DNA of 64,000 nucleotides from Cupriavidus sp. D39 (GCF_026627925.1 NZ_JAPNLE010000009.1:1178001-1242000), one strand, 5' to 3'. Positions 1 through 9,684 are shown, counted from the first letter of the stretch. Numbers and translations are program-made. The notes: generated from the sequence alone by a model not told the origin.

Positions 1-90
1 CGCCAGCAGCAGGGCCAGTTCCGCGCCGATGCCGTCGGAAGCGCCGGTAATCAGCACGACCTTGCCGGTGAATGGTGCAAAGGCGGCCAT
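1..90 (-). CDS. Short-chain dehydrogenase/reductase, N-terminal fragment (cut by window edge)
   Basis: Only the first 30 codons are present, read from the ATG at 90-88 to the window edge. They encode a beta strand followed by the glycine-rich dinucleotide-binding motif TGASDGIG, the TGxxxGxG signature of classical SDR enzymes, which bind NAD(P)H. The substrate cannot be told from this piece. The start lies 4 nt after the stop of the aldolase-family gene on the same strand, so the two are probably co-transcribed. Confidence 0.85.
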   Translation of the reverse strand, partial: MAAFAPFTGKVVLITGASDGIGAELALLLA

Positions 91-94
91 GACT

Positions 95-949
95 TCAATC
101 CAGCAGGTCGGGCTGTTCCTTGACGATGCGGGCGTACAGTGGCTGGAACTGGAACCAGCCCGCCTGCGCTGTGCCGACGATCGAGTAAGCCTGGCGTGCG
201 GCAGCGTCGGAGATAACCTTCAGTGGCGCGTTGGTGCGCGCGGCGGCGGCCTCTGCCAGCAGCTGCACCTGGCAAGAGCGCTCCATGGTGATGAACCACC
301 AGGCGGCTTCGTCGACGGTCTTGCCCACCGTCAGCAGGCCATGGTTCTGCAGGATCGCAGCCTTGTTGCTGCCCAGCGCGTTGGCAATGCGCTGGCCTTC
401 GTCGAGCTCCACCACCACGCCACCGAAATCGTCATAGAGGGCATGGTCGTTGTAGAAGGCGCACACGTCCTGTGTCAGCGGATCCAGCGTGCGGCCCAGC
501 GTGGACCAGGCACGGCCATGGGTGCTGTGCGAGTGCGCGGCGGCGACCGCGTCGGCCCGGGTCTGGTGCACGCGCGAATGGATGGCGAAAGCCGCGGCAT
601 TGACCGGGTAGTCGCCTTCCACCACGTCGCCGTGGTGGTCGCAGCGAATCAGGTTGGACACCTTGACCTGGCTGAAATGCACGCCGAACGGGTTGACCCA
701 GAACGTATCCGGGAACTCGGGGTCTCGCGCGGTGATGTGGCCAGCCACGCCTTCGTCAAAGCCGAACTTGGAGAACAGGCGGAAGGCCGCGGCCAGCCGC
801 TGCTTGCGGTGCAGGCGCTCCTCGGCCGGCGTATCGAACTTCGGCGGGCGCGGCAGCACGCGGTACTTGGCCTTGACCTCTTCGGACATGCCGGCGGCCA
901 TTTCGTCCTGGTCGGCCTGGGGCTTGGTGCTTTCTGCTGGAGCATTCAT
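95..949 (-). CDS. Class II aldolase/adducin family protein
   Basis: This 284-residue cytosolic protein has the class II aldolase/adducin fold. Its likely metal-binding histidines are in the HSHSTHGRAW segment (about residue 138) and in LQNHGLLTVG (about residue 201). Family members act as fuculose- or ribulose-phosphate aldolases or epimerases, and many beta-proteobacterial members are uncharacterised and sit beside fatty-acid or aromatic degradation genes, as here. An N-terminal extension of about 45 residues rich in polar residues precedes the domain. The ATG is preceded by GGAGACACCCC, a good ribosome site. The true substrate is unknown. Confidence 0.88.
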   Translation of the reverse strand: MNAPAESTKPQADQDEMAAGMSEEVKAKYRVLPRPPKFDTPAEERLHRKQRLAAAFRLFSKFGFDEGVAGHITARDPEFPDTFWVNPFGVHFSQVKVSNLIRCDHHGDVVEGDYPVNAAAFAIHSRVHQTRADAVAAAHSHSTHGRAWSTLGRTLDPLTQDVCAFYNDHALYDDFGGVVVELDEGQRIANALGSNKAAILQNHGLLTVGKTVDEAAWWFITMERSCQVQLLAEAAAARTNAPLKVISDAAARQAYSIVGTAQAGWFQFQPLYARIVKEQPDLLD

Positions 950-969
950 GGGGTGTCTCCTTCTTCATA

Positions 970-1180
970 GTTGGTTTGCTCCCTCTCCCGCGTGCGGGAG
1001 AGGGGTCGAGGAGAGGGCGGGCGCCGGCTACGCTGTCGTGCCGGAAAAAGCCACTGGCTTCGCTTCCAGTGGCTCCTAACTAAGCCCCCTCTCCCCGGCC
1101 CTCTCCCCCTGAGGGGAGAGGGAGAGGCAGCCGTCGTCATGGCGCGCGGCTCTGGCCCGCTCGGCGGCTCCGGTGCATGC
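970..1180. repeat. Interspersed multi-hairpin repeat element, copy A
   Basis: This is a non-coding element of about 210 nt that recurs as a tandem pair near 35.2-35.6 kb. It holds three stem-loops: a first one made of CCCTCTCCCG and CGGGAGAGGG, a central one with AGCCACTGG (1049-1057) facing CCAGTGGCT (1066-1074), and a third made of CCCTCTCCCC and GGGGAGAGGG. The central stem is perfect here but degenerate in the 35-kb copies. The element fills the gap between the aldolase and reductase genes, so it may act as a transcription or mRNA-stability boundary. It encodes nothing obvious. Confidence 0.8.
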
Positions 1181-1186
1181 CTCTGG

Positions 1187-2197
1187 TTAGACCAGCTTGA
1201 CCAGCTGCTTGCCGAAGTTCTTGCCCTTGAGCAGACCCATGAAGGCTTCCGGCGCGCTCGCCAGCCCTTGCGCGACGCTCTCGCGGAACTTGAGCTTGCC
1301 TTGCGCCACGGCGGTGCCGAGTTCCTGCAGGGCTTGCGGCCACACGTCCATGTGCTCGGACACGATAAAGCCTTCCACGGTCAGGCGCGACACCAGGATC
1401 AGCTGCGGGTTCTTCAGCGGCATCGGCTGGCCGTCGTAGCCGGCGATCATGCCGCAGATGGCGATGCGGCCAAAGGCGTTCATGCGGGCCAGCACGGTGT
1501 CCAGGATCTCGCCGCCGACGTTCTCGAAGTAACCATCCACGCCGTCCGGGGTGGCTTCCTTGAACATCGCGTACAGCGCCTTGCTGTCCTTGGCGGCCTT
1601 GTAGTCGATGCAGGCATCGAAGCCAAGCTCATTGACCACGTAGTCGCACTTGTCCTTGCCGCCGGCAAAGCCCACCACGCGGCACCCATGGAGCTTGGCC
1701 AACTGGCCCACCACGCTGCCGACAGCGCCGGAGGCGGCGCTCACCGCGATGGTCTTGCCGGCCTTCGGCTGGATGATCTTGTTCAGGCCATACCAGGCCG
1801 TCACGCCGGGCATGCCGACCGAGCCGAGATAGGCGGACAGCGGGATATGGGTGGTATCGACCTTCTGGATGCCGATGCCGTTGGTGACGCCCATTTCCTG
1901 CCAGCCGAACATGCCGACCACCTTGTCGCCGACAGCATACTTGGGGTTCTTGGTCGCCACGATCTCGCCGACCGTGCCGCCGATCATGACTTCGCCCAGC
2001 GGCTGCGGCGTGGCGTAGGACTTGCCTTCGTTCATGCGGCCGCGCATATAGGGATCGAGCGACAGGAAGTGGTTGCGGACCAGCACCTCGCCTTCGCCCA
2101 GGTCAGGCACGGGCACCTCTTCCAGGCGGAAGTTGTCAGGGGTCACGGCGCCGGTGGGACGCGATGCCAGGACGATGCGCTTGTAGGTGTTCGACAT
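1187..2197 (-). CDS. NADP-dependent medium-chain (MDR) oxidoreductase, CurA/PTGR-like
   Basis: The 336-residue protein belongs to the zinc-free leukotriene B4 12-hydroxydehydrogenase/curcumin reductase branch of the MDR superfamily. It shows the family-typical start (SNTYKRIVLASRPTG), the LSLDPYMRGRM segment (about residues 46-55) and the nucleotide-binding loop ASGAVGSVVGQLAK (about 155-168). These enzymes reduce the C=C bond of enones and enals with NADPH. The catalytic zinc cysteines of alcohol dehydrogenases are absent, as expected. It is complete and matches family length. The neighbouring beta-oxidation genes suggest a role in unsaturated acyl or aldehyde metabolism, but the substrate is inferred only by family. 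Confidence 0.9.
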   Translation of the reverse strand: MSNTYKRIVLASRPTGAVTPDNFRLEEVPVPDLGEGEVLVRNHFLSLDPYMRGRMNEGKSYATPQPLGEVMIGGTVGEIVATKNPKYAVGDKVVGMFGWQEMGVTNGIGIQKVDTTHIPLSAYLGSVGMPGVTAWYGLNKIIQPKAGKTIAVSAASGAVGSVVGQLAKLHGCRVVGFAGGKDKCDYVVNELGFDACIDYKAAKDSKALYAMFKEATPDGVDGYFENVGGEILDTVLARMNAFGRIAICGMIAGYDGQPMPLKNPQLILVSRLTVEGFIVSEHMDVWPQALQELGTAVAQGKLKFRESVAQGLASAPEAFMGLLKGKNFGKQLVKLV

Positions 2198-2277
2198 GAT
2201 GGCTTCCTTACAGTGAAATGGACAAGGACACTCGTCCTTTGTCGTTCGTTGTGGGTGGTTGCTTGTCAGCTAGCTTG

Positions 2278-3652
2278 CTATTTCATCAACGACAGCGCCA
2301 GCGCCCGATACGCGCGATGCGTGACGGGGTCGTTGGCGCCGTTGGCGGCGATGGGATGCGAGGCGTAGCGCACGATGGTGAGCTCCGCCTTGGGATCAAC
2401 ATAAATACGTTGGCCGTGGATGCCTCGTGCCTCGAACACGCCGTGGTCATCGTTCGAGACCCACCACATCGAGCGATAGCTCCAGCCGGGCAAGGTGGCA
2501 TAGCCGGCCTTGGCAAACTTGGCAGGATCGCCGCCGCGGCGGATGTCCGCCACCACTTCAGCCGGGATGACCTGCTGGCCGTTGAAGCGTCCGCCGTTGC
2601 GCATGGTCTCGCCAAAGCGGGCCAGGTCGCGCAGCGTGGTGTTGAGGCCGCCGCCGCCGGATTCGCTGCCGATGCTGTCCACCATGAAGTAGGCATCGTT
2701 CTCCGCGCCCATCTTCTGCCAGACGCGCTCGGAAAGCAGCTTGGCCAGAGACTGCCCGGACACGCGCTTGACGATCCAGGCGAGGACTTCGGCATTGACG
2801 GTCTTGTAGGCGAAGGCCTGGTCATGCTCGCCTTCCTTTTTCAAGGTGGCAAGGAATTCGTAGAATGTCTTGGGCCCGGCATAGCCGGGCTCGCGGGGCA
2901 TCATGCCGCCGGCGCGGCTGTAGTCCCAGACCTCGGCCTTGGGATCGGCGTAGTTTTCCGAGTACTTGACGCCCACCGTCATGTCCATGACTTCGCGCAC
3001 GGTGGCATCAGAGTAGGCGGTGCCCGCCATCTCCGGCAGGTAGCGCGTGACGGGCGCGGCAGGGTCGAGCTTGCCGTCCGCCACCAGCATGGCGGCCAGC
3101 GTGCCGACGAAGGACTTGGTGACCGACATCGCGATGTGCGGGGTATGGTCGTCCAGCGCGCCGAAGTACTTCTCAAAGACCACCCGGCCCTTGTGCATCA
3201 CCAGGATGCCGTCGGTATAGGTCAGGCCCAGCATGTCGTTGAACGTGCGGCGGGTGCCGTCGGCATCGGTGAAAGGCACGCCGCCGATATCGTGCTCGGC
3301 ACGCGGCAAGGCCGACACGGGCCCGCGCCCGTGCCAGACCGACGCGGTCGGGACCAGTTCGCGGATATGCGAAAAGCTCCAGCGGGTGCGCGGAAAGCCG
3401 TTGCTGGCAGGGGTGAAGCTGATGATCTTGGCGGCTACGGGGGAAGCCCTGCATCCAGCCCGCCGACACGGGATCGGTGGCGGCTGCATCCGGGAACACC
3501 GGCGCGGCTGGCGCTGCTACCGGTGCGCTGGCCGAAGGAACAGGTGCATTCTGGGCTTGGCCCGGCTGGTACATGGCAAGGGTTCCTGCGCCGAAGGCGG
3601 CAAGCACGGTCAGTTTCAATCGCCGCGTGGCGGCAATCCGTTCAAACAGCAT
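2278..3652 (-). CDS. NylB-like serine hydrolase (class C beta-lactamase fold), frame broken
   Basis: The N-terminal part is a signal-anchor or signal peptide (LKLTVLAAFGAGTLAMYQPGQAQN) followed by an Ala/Pro linker. The frame then shifts near 3440, in the run CCCCC of the coding strand. The rest continues with the penicillin-binding/6-aminohexanoate-dimer-hydrolase fold: SVTK is the SxxK nucleophile motif, and FAYKTVNAEVLAWI resembles the NylB conserved segment. Restoring the frame needs one base fewer or two more and would give about 457 residues. Family members are periplasmic or cytosolic amidases and esterases. The conserved downstream sequence argues for an indel artefact or a very recent mutation. 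Confidence 0.8.
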
Positions 3653-3752
3653 CTTGTCTCCATTTTTTGATTTATAGGTGCTGCGCGCCGCCGGCCCTGG
3701 TGGCCCTGCCGGTCTTGGTGGCTAGTATCCCCTCCCTGTCCAGCGCCCCGGC

Positions 3753-4196
3753 TCAGCCGTCCGCGCCGGTATCCGAACCGCCGCTCGCCGCCCGCTGCGG
3801 CGGCACGCGCTTGACGAACTTGAACGTGCCGGACCCGCGCGACACGGTCTTGCCATCGGCATCGACAATCTCGGCCTCGCAAAAGGCCATCGTGCTGGTG
3901 CGGTGCACGCACTGCCCGCGGGCGATGAGCTTGCCGCGGCCAGGGGCCATGAAGGTTGTCTTCATCTCGATGGTCACCACGCCACGGCCGTCGGGATCGG
4001 TGGCGCGCCCGGCAATGGCCATGGCCACGTCGAGCAGCGTCATCAGCACGCCGCCGTGGGCCATGTCCCAGCTGTTCTGGTGGCGTGTTTCGAGCGCCAG
4101 TTCGATCTCGCTGCCCTCCTTGTCCATGCGGGTGCATTGCACGCCGAGGTCGGCAAGGAAGGGAATCTTGAGGGGAAATCCGTTGGTTTTAGTCAT
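3753..4196 (-). CDS. PaaI/YdiI family hotdog thioesterase
   Basis: The 147-residue protein has the single-hotdog acyl-CoA thioesterase fold. The segment HQNSWDMAHGGVLMTLLDVAMAIAG (about residues 40-64) contains the HGG motif that precedes the long helix, and VVTIEMKTTFMAPG follows. Such enzymes hydrolyse acyl-CoA or aryl-CoA esters in the cytosol. The ATG at 4196 was chosen because the protein then begins right before the conserved domain; an upstream in-frame start at 4274 would add a non-conserved leader. It lies between a serine hydrolase and an SDR gene, all on the minus strand. Substrate unknown. Confidence 0.86.
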   Translation of the reverse strand: MTKTNGFPLKIPFLADLGVQCTRMDKEGSEIELALETRHQNSWDMAHGGVLMTLLDVAMAIAGRATDPDGRGVVTIEMKTTFMAPGRGKLIARGQCVHRTSTMAFCEAEIVDADGKTVSRGSGTFKFVKRVPPQRAASGGSDTGADG

Positions 4197-4287
4197 GGTT
4201 GCAAATGAGGCGAAGACGGTACGGCTGGCCGGCTGACAAGGAGTAAAGGCCCGCCCTGCAGGGGCCAACCGCATTAGAGCATGGACT

Positions 4288-5069
4288 TTATACCGCGCTC
4301 ACGCCGCCATCCACCGCCAGTACCTGGCCGGTGATGTGCTTGCCGGCAGCGCTGGCGAACAGCAGCGCCGCGCCCTTCAGGTCCTCGTCGTCGCCCAGCC
4401 GGTGCAGCGGCACCGACGCGCACATGGCTTCCACGCCCAGGCGGTCCAGCGATCCCTGCGTCATTTTGGAGGGAAGAAGCCCGGCGCCAGCGCATTCACC
4501 GTGATGTTGTGCTCGCCCCACTCGGCCGCCAACGTGCGGGTGAAGTTCACCACCGCGCCCTTGGAGGTGTTGTAGGCAATGGTTTCCATCGATCCCGGCG
4601 GGTTGCCCGCCAGGCCGGCGATGGAGGCCACGTTGATGATGCGGCCGTAGCGGCGCGGGATCATCGACAGCTTGCCGATGCGCTGAGAGAGCAGGAACAC
4701 GCCGCGGATATTCAGGTTCATCACCTTGTCCCAGGCTTCCACCGGATGGTCCTCGGCGGGCGCGCCCCAGGTGGCCCCGGCGTTGTTGACGAGGATGTCG
4801 ATGTGGCCGAGCTTGGCCAGGGCCTCGTCGGCCAGGCGCACGATATCCGCGTCGCGGGCGCCGTCGGCGGCGATCCATTCGGCATCGATGCCAAGCCCTT
4901 TCAGGTGGGCTTGCGCCGCTTGCAGCTCGTCGGCCTTGCGCGCCGACAGCACGATGCGCGCGCCCTGCTCGCCAAGCGCTTCGGCGATCTGCAGGCCGAG
5001 CCCGCGCGAGCCGCCGGTGATCAGTGCGGTCTTGCCCTTCAGGTCGAACAATTGCTGGATGGTGTTCAT
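4288..5069 (-). CDS. SDR family oxidoreductase, frame broken near 4475
   Basis: The classical SDR features are all present: the cofactor loop TGGSRGLGLQIA (about residues 18-29), NNAG, an IINVASIAGL strand and the catalytic YNTSK. The frame then breaks at the conserved NALAPGFFPSKMTQG region, where the coding strand has CCC in place of an expected CCCC. The remaining 60 residues, ending HITGQVLAVDGG-SAV, continue in the next frame. Restored, it is about 260 residues, normal for a 3-oxoacyl-ACP-reductase-like or gluconate-5-dehydrogenase-like SDR. Its neighbour is a long acyl-CoA dehydrogenase gene 70 nt upstream, so a role in acyl-CoA or alcohol oxidation is plausible. Confidence 0.87.
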
Positions 5070-5139
5070 GGTGTCTCCCGATTTGGTGTGGCGCGCGCAG
5101 ACAGGTGCGCGCGCCTGATCAACTTGTGCGAGCCGCCGG

Positions 5140-6990
5140 TCAGAACCAGGCGCCCTGCATGTCCAGCGTAGTGCGGTCGAGCGAGGCCAGCAGGTCAAGC
5201 TGCGGCCCCACCTTGGGCAGTTCCCAGCGGAAGAAATATTCCGCCGCCGCCAGCTTGCCGCGATAGAAGTCCTGGTCTTCCTGGCTCTTGGCGCCCGCCA
5301 GCGCGGCCTGCGCGACCAGTTCCTGCTCCAGCCACGTCCACGACAGCACCACATGGCCGAACGCTTCCAGGTACACCGAGGCGTTGGCCAGCGTCACCTT
5401 GGCGTCGCCCGCTGCCCACAGCGCCTGCGTGACTTCCGCCACGCGCTTGACGGCGGCACCCAGGGCCTTTGCGTGGCTGCCCAGCGCGGCATCGCCGCTG
5501 GCCAGGGCGTGGCCAATCGTGGCCTGGATCTCCTCGCCAAGAACCTTGAAGGCCGCACCGTCCTTCATCACCACCTTGCGGCCCAGCAGGTCCAGGCCCT
5601 GGATGCCGTGGGTGCCTTCGTGGATCGGGTTGAGGCGGTTGTCGCGGTAGAACTGCTCGACGTTGTACTCGCGGGTGTAGCCGTAGCCGCCATGCACCTG
5701 GATGGCCAGGCTGTTGGCTTCCAGGCACCATTGCGACGGCCAGCTCTTGGCGATGGGCGTGAGGATATCCAGCAGCAGCGCCAGGCGCTCGTGCTCCGCA
5801 CCCTCGGCGGCACGTTCCTGGTCCACCAGTTGCGCGCAGTACAGGTTGAGCGCCAGCCCGCCTTCCACATAGCTCTTCTGCGCCAGCAGCATGCGGCGGA
5901 TGTCCGCGTGCTCCACCAGCCGCACTTGCGGGCTGGCCGGATCCTTGCCGCCGGGGCCGATCGGGCGGCCCTGCGGGCGGTTGCGCGCATAGTCCACCGA
6001 GTGCAGGTAGCCGGTATAGCCCAGCATCACCGCGCCCAGGCCCACGCCGATGCGGGCCTCGTTCATCATATGGAACATGCAGGCCAGGCCCTTGTGCGGC
6101 TCGCCCACCAGGTAGCCGATGGCACCGGCCTTGCCGCCCGGCTTGTACTTCATGCCTTCGCCGAAGTTCAGCAGGCAGTTGGTGGTGCCGCGATAGCCCA
6201 TCTTGTGGTTCAGGCCGGCCAGTACCACGTCGTTGTGCTCGCCCAGGCTGCCGTCGGCATTGACCAGGTACTTGGGCACGATAAACAGCGAGATGCCCTT
6301 CACGCCCGGGATCAGCTTGCCGTCCGGGCCGGGGATCTTGGCCAGCACCAGGTGCACGATATTGTCGGACAGCTCATGCTCGCCGGCCGAGATCCACATC
6401 TTGTTGCCGCGCAGGCGGTACTGCTGGCCCAGCGGCGATTCGCCGTCGTAGTCGGCGCGCGTGGTGATGTCCGACAGCGACGAGCCGGCCTGCGGCTCGG
6501 ACAGGCACATGGTGCCGAAGAAGCGCCCTTCCATCTCCGGCTTGACGAAGGTCTCCACCTGCGCCGGCGTGCCGTGCGTGAGCAGCAGGTTGGCGTTGCC
6601 GATGGTCAGGAAAGGATAGGAACTGGTGCCGACGTTGGCGCCCTTGAAGTAGGCGAAGCCGGCCTTCTCCACCACCACCGGCAACTGCATGCCGCCGATG
6701 TCGTAGTCCTGCCCGGCCGCCATCAGGCCGGCCTCGCAGAAGGCCTTCAGCGCGGTCTTGACCTCGGGGATGATGGTGACGGTCTCGCCGTCGAAATGCG
6801 GCTCGTGCTGGTCGCTCTTCTTGTTGTGCGGCGCGAACAGGTCGGCGGCGATCTTCTCGCAGGTATCGAGCGCGGCGTCGAAGGTCTCGCGGGAATGGTC
6901 GGCGTAGCGCGGAATACGGGTCAGCCCTTCGACCTTGAGCCATTCGTACAGCACGAAGTTCAGGTCACGGCGGGAAAGGATCAGCGACAT
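5140..6990 (-). CDS. Acyl-CoA dehydrogenase (long, ~600-residue type)
   Basis: This is a complete 616-residue flavoprotein of the long acyl-CoA dehydrogenase subfamily that includes FadE-type and DmdC-type enzymes. An N-terminal extension precedes the ACAD alpha domain. The FAD/substrate signature MCLSEPQAGSSLSDITTRA lies near residue 180. The C-terminal ACAD domain carries GGYGYTREYNVEQFYRDNRLNPIHEGTHGIQ, where the Glu of HEGTHG is the usual catalytic position for this branch. A further C-terminal helical domain follows. It catalyses alpha,beta-dehydrogenation of acyl-CoA, passing electrons to ETF. It heads a minus-strand block with an SDR and thioesterase, and fadA/fadB-like genes lie just upstream. 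Confidence 0.95.
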   Translation of the reverse strand: MSLILSRRDLNFVLYEWLKVEGLTRIPRYADHSRETFDAALDTCEKIAADLFAPHNKKSDQHEPHFDGETVTIIPEVKTALKAFCEAGLMAAGQDYDIGGMQLPVVVEKAGFAYFKGANVGTSSYPFLTIGNANLLLTHGTPAQVETFVKPEMEGRFFGTMCLSEPQAGSSLSDITTRADYDGESPLGQQYRLRGNKMWISAGEHELSDNIVHLVLAKIPGPDGKLIPGVKGISLFIVPKYLVNADGSLGEHNDVVLAGLNHKMGYRGTTNCLLNFGEGMKYKPGGKAGAIGYLVGEPHKGLACMFHMMNEARIGVGLGAVMLGYTGYLHSVDYARNRPQGRPIGPGGKDPASPQVRLVEHADIRRMLLAQKSYVEGGLALNLYCAQLVDQERAAEGAEHERLALLLDILTPIAKSWPSQWCLEANSLAIQVHGGYGYTREYNVEQFYRDNRLNPIHEGTHGIQGLDLLGRKVVMKDGAAFKVLGEEIQATIGHALASGDAALGSHAKALGAAVKRVAEVTQALWAAGDAKVTLANASVYLEAFGHVVLSWTWLEQELVAQAALAGAKSQEDQDFYRGKLAAAEYFFRWELPKVGPQLDLLASLDRTTLDMQGAWF

Positions 6991-7194
6991 GGCAGGAAAC
7001 GGCTCCCAGACTGAAAGGGAAAATCAAAGATGCGCGATCCGGCGGCGGCGATGGCGCTATTGGCAGCCTCGCGGCGGGGATCGTCGCTGTCTCCACAACG
7101 GCACGCTCGCATGGCGCACCGCACATTCTGTAAATTCTCTAAATGGCGCGGGGAAAGAAAAGGCGCTCGCGCGCCCGTCTCTTTCCTGCCGTGC

Positions 7195-7623
7195 TTAGCT
7201 ACCTTCGCCCAGGCGAGCGATGGTGCCCTGCGCCACCGCGCAGAGCTTTTCCTCGCCATCCTTGACCATGAACACATCGCATCGCACCACCGCTTGCTGG
7301 CGGCCGCGGTTGAGGCATTCAGCGCGGGCAATCAGCATGTCGCCAATCGCCGGGCGCAGGTAGTTGATCTTGTACTCGGAGGTCACCACCGGCGCCGCCA
7401 TGGCCGCGCCGCCCGCATAGGTCAGTGCGTTGTCAGCCACGTAGCTGACCACGCCGCCATGCAGGAAGCCGTGCTGTTGCCGCAGGTCCTGCCGGATAGG
7501 CAAGCGCAGCTCGGCGCGGCCGGGCGAGAGCGCGGCCAGCTCGGCGCCGACCAGCACCAAGAAGGGCTGGCTGGCCAGCACCTCCCGGCCATGGGCCAGC
7601 ATCGGGTCGGCTTGATCGCTCAC
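7195..7623 (-). CDS. PaaI family thioesterase
   Basis: This hotdog-fold protein of about 142 residues has QQHGFLHGGVVSYVADNALTYAGG, the HGG motif and long-helix segment, followed by VVTSEYKINYLRPAIGD. It is most similar in pattern to the PaaI/DUF4442 acyl-CoA thioesterases. I chose the GTG at 7623, 17 nt downstream of the thiolase stop, because a start further upstream would lie inside the thiolase gene; an in-frame ATG at 7602 is an alternative. Being immediately distal to the thiolase gene, it may release CoA from stalled beta-oxidation intermediates. Substrate inferred only from context. Confidence 0.87.
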   Translation of the reverse strand: MSDQADPMLAHGREVLASQPFLVLVGAELAALSPGRAELRLPIRQDLRQQHGFLHGGVVSYVADNALTYAGGAAMAAPVVTSEYKINYLRPAIGDMLIARAECLNRGRQQAVVRCDVFMVKDGEEKLCAVAQGTIARLGEGS

Positions 7624-7639
7624 GGTGCGTTGCCGCCGC

Positions 7640-8818
7640 TCAGAGGACTTCGAACAGGCCGGCAGCACCCTGGCCGCCGCCGATGCACATGGTCACCACC
7701 ACGTACTTCACGCCACGGCGCTTGCCTTCGATCAGCGCGTGGCCGACCAGGCGAGCACCCGACACGCCGTAAGGGTGGCCCACCGCGATGGCGCCGCCAT
7801 TGACGTTCAGGCGGTCCATGGGGATGCCCAGCGTGTCGGCGCAGTACAGCACCTGCACGGCGAAGGCTTCGTTCAGTTCCCACAGGCCGATGTCGGCAAC
7901 CGTCAGGCCGGCCTTCTTCAGCAGCTTGGGCACCGCGAACACCGGGCCGATGCCCATTTCGTCAGGCTCGCAACCGGCCACGGCAAAGCCGCGGAACGCG
8001 CCCAGCGGCTGCAGGCCCTTGGCCTCGGCCACCTTCGAATCCATGACCACGACCGCCGAAGCGCCGTCGGAGAATTGCGATGCGTTACCGGCCGAGACCA
8101 CGCCGCCGGGCATGGCGGTGCGGATCTTCGATACGGCTTCCAGCGTGGTGTCGCCGCGGATGCCTTCGTCGGCCGAGACCGTGACTTCCTTGGTCATCAG
8201 TTGGCCCGTAGCCTTGTCGGCCACGCCGGCGAGCACCGTGATCGGCACGATTTCATCGTTGAACTTGCCGGCCTCGAGCGCGGCGAACGCGCGCTGCTGG
8301 CTGCGCACGCCGTATTCGTCCTGGCGCTCGCGCGAGACGTTGTAGCGCTTGGCCACGTTCTCGGCGGTTTGCAGCATGTTCCAGTAGATTTCCGGCTTGT
8401 TCTTGGTCAGCCAGCTTTCCTGGATCATGTGGCGGTTCATTTCCTGCTGCACGCAGGAAATGCTTTCCACGCCGCCGGCCACGAAGATGTCGCCCTCATC
8501 GGCGATCACGCGTTGCGCGGCCATGGCGATGGTTTGCAGGCCGGACGAGCAGAAACGGTTCACGGTAGCGCCGGGAACGGTCACCGGGCAGCCGGCGCGC
8601 AATGCGATCTGGCGCGCGATGTTGGCGCCGGTGGCGCCCTCCGGGTTGGCACAGCCCATCAGCACGTCTTCCACTTCACCGGCGTCGATCTTGGCGCGGG
8701 CGATGGCGTGCTGGACCGCATGGCCGCCCAGGGTCGCGCCGTGGGTCATGTTGAAACCACCCTTCCAGCTTTTGGCCAGGCCGGTACGTGCGGTGGATAC
8801 GATGACTGCCTCTTTCAT
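7640..8818 (-). CDS. fadA: Acetyl-CoA C-acyltransferase (3-ketoacyl-CoA thiolase)
   Basis: The 392-residue thiolase is complete, with all three catalytic signatures: the nucleophile Cys90 in [12 protein letters not shown], His348 in [16 protein letters not shown], and Cys378 in [15 protein letters not shown]. It performs the last step of beta-oxidation, cleaving 3-ketoacyl-CoA with CoA to give acetyl-CoA and a shortened acyl-CoA. The ATG at 8818 follows an AGGAGCAAGAC ribosome site. A FadB-like gene lies upstream on the same strand, separated by the nicotinamidase gene, and a thioesterase gene follows directly. The degradative role is inferred from this context, since biosynthetic thiolases (PhaA) share the motifs. 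Confidence 0.93.
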   Translation of the reverse strand: MKEAVIVSTARTGLAKSWKGGFNMTHGATLGGHAVQHAIARAKIDAGEVEDVLMGCANPEGATGANIARQIALRAGCPVTVPGATVNRFCSSGLQTIAMAAQRVIADEGDIFVAGGVESISCVQQEMNRHMIQESWLTKNKPEIYWNMLQTAENVAKRYNVSRERQDEYGVRSQQRAFAALEAGKFNDEIVPITVLAGVADKATGQLMTKEVTVSADEGIRGDTTLEAVSKIRTAMPGGVVSAGNASQFSDGASAVVVMDSKVAEAKGLQPLGAFRGFAVAGCEPDEMGIGPVFAVPKLLKKAGLTVADIGLWELNEAFAVQVLYCADTLGIPMDRLNVNGGAIAVGHPYGVSGARLVGHALIEGKRRGVKYVVVTMCIGGGQGAAGLFEVL

Positions 8819-8956
8819 GTCTTGCTCCTCAGTATCTCTGGTATCTGGTGACCTGCGGCGTGCGTTCACGTCCCGCAGTGTCTTGCAATAGGTCTTTGGC
8901 TGGGTTCAGCCGTGTTAGCCAGGCTTGGTCAGGCTTAGTCAGGCGATGCGTCAGGT

Positions 8957-9592
8957 TCAGTACAACAGGCCGGCAGATTGCAGGCGCTGTACGCCAGCGG
9001 CTTCCAGGTTTCGCCACGCGTTTGCCAGCGAGCCGTCGAGATCGATGGCGCGACAGGCGTCCTCGACCACAATGGCGTCAAATCCGGCCGTCCGGGCATC
9101 GAGCGCGCTCCAGGCAACGCAGTAGTCCGTTGCCAGTCCCACGCAAAACACCCGGCGCACCCCGCGCTCCTGCAAATAGCCCGCAAGCCCGGTGCGGGTG
9201 GTGCGATCGGCCTCCATGAAGGCCGAGTAGCTGTCCACCTCGCGGTGATGGCCCTTGCGGATCACCATCTGCGCATGCGGCACCTCCAGCCCGGCATGCA
9301 GCGCCGCGCCGTGGCTGCCCTGCACGCAATGCGTGGGCCACAAGACTTGCTGGCCATAGGGCAACGCCACGGTCTGGAACGGCTGCGTGCCGGCATGGTT
9401 GGCGGCAAACGAAACGTGGCTGGCCGGATGCCAGTCCTGGGTCAGCACCACATGCGCAAACGCCGCCGCGAGGCGGTTGATCACGGGCACGACTTCATCG
9501 CCCTGCGCCACGGCAAGCGCGCCGCCGGGCATGAAGTCGTTCTGCACGTCGATGACCAGCAGGCAATCTTCGGGGCCGTATTGCTTGGCCAT
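8957..9592 (-). CDS. pncA: Nicotinamidase
   Basis: The 211-residue isochorismatase-fold hydrolase carries the nicotinamidase catalytic triad: Asp15 in VIDVQNDF, Lys113 in VIRKGHHREVDSYS and Cys158 in GLATDYCVAWSAL. The metal-site segment QDWHPASHVSFAANH (about residues 52-66) is also present. It converts nicotinamide to nicotinate for NAD salvage. It is complete and of normal length. Its position between thiolase and fadB-like genes on the same strand is unusual for an NAD salvage gene and suggests co-transcription with beta-oxidation, which has a high NAD demand; that link is inference. Confidence 0.94.
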   Translation of the reverse strand: MAKQYGPEDCLLVIDVQNDFMPGGALAVAQGDEVVPVINRLAAAFAHVVLTQDWHPASHVSFAANHAGTQPFQTVALPYGQQVLWPTHCVQGSHGAALHAGLEVPHAQMVIRKGHHREVDSYSAFMEADRTTRTGLAGYLQERGVRRVFCVGLATDYCVAWSALDARTAGFDAIVVEDACRAIDLDGSLANAWRNLEAAGVQRLQSAGLLY

Positions 9593-9684
9593 GCCGCTAC
9601 TCCTCGCTTGGTGACCGGTTTGCGATCAATGTTGAGAACCCCGCGCAGCCTGACTGCGCCGCGCGAACATCGCCTTGGCCGTGC

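Noticed and set aside
971-2368. 465-codon plus-strand frame across the repeat and antisense to the MDR gene
   Set aside because: It crosses the hairpin element and then follows the antisense of a conserved reductase; no domain is seen.
3400-3460. Programmed frameshifting as the explanation for the broken genes
   Set aside because: No common slippery heptamer or downstream pseudoknot is visible, and the shifts occur in unrelated families that are not known to use recoding.
5353-7014. 553-codon open frame antisense to the acyl-CoA dehydrogenase
   Set aside because: High GC leaves long open antisense frames. Its composition is His/Ala/Gly/Arg/Val-rich with no domain, while the opposite strand encodes a fully conserved enzyme.
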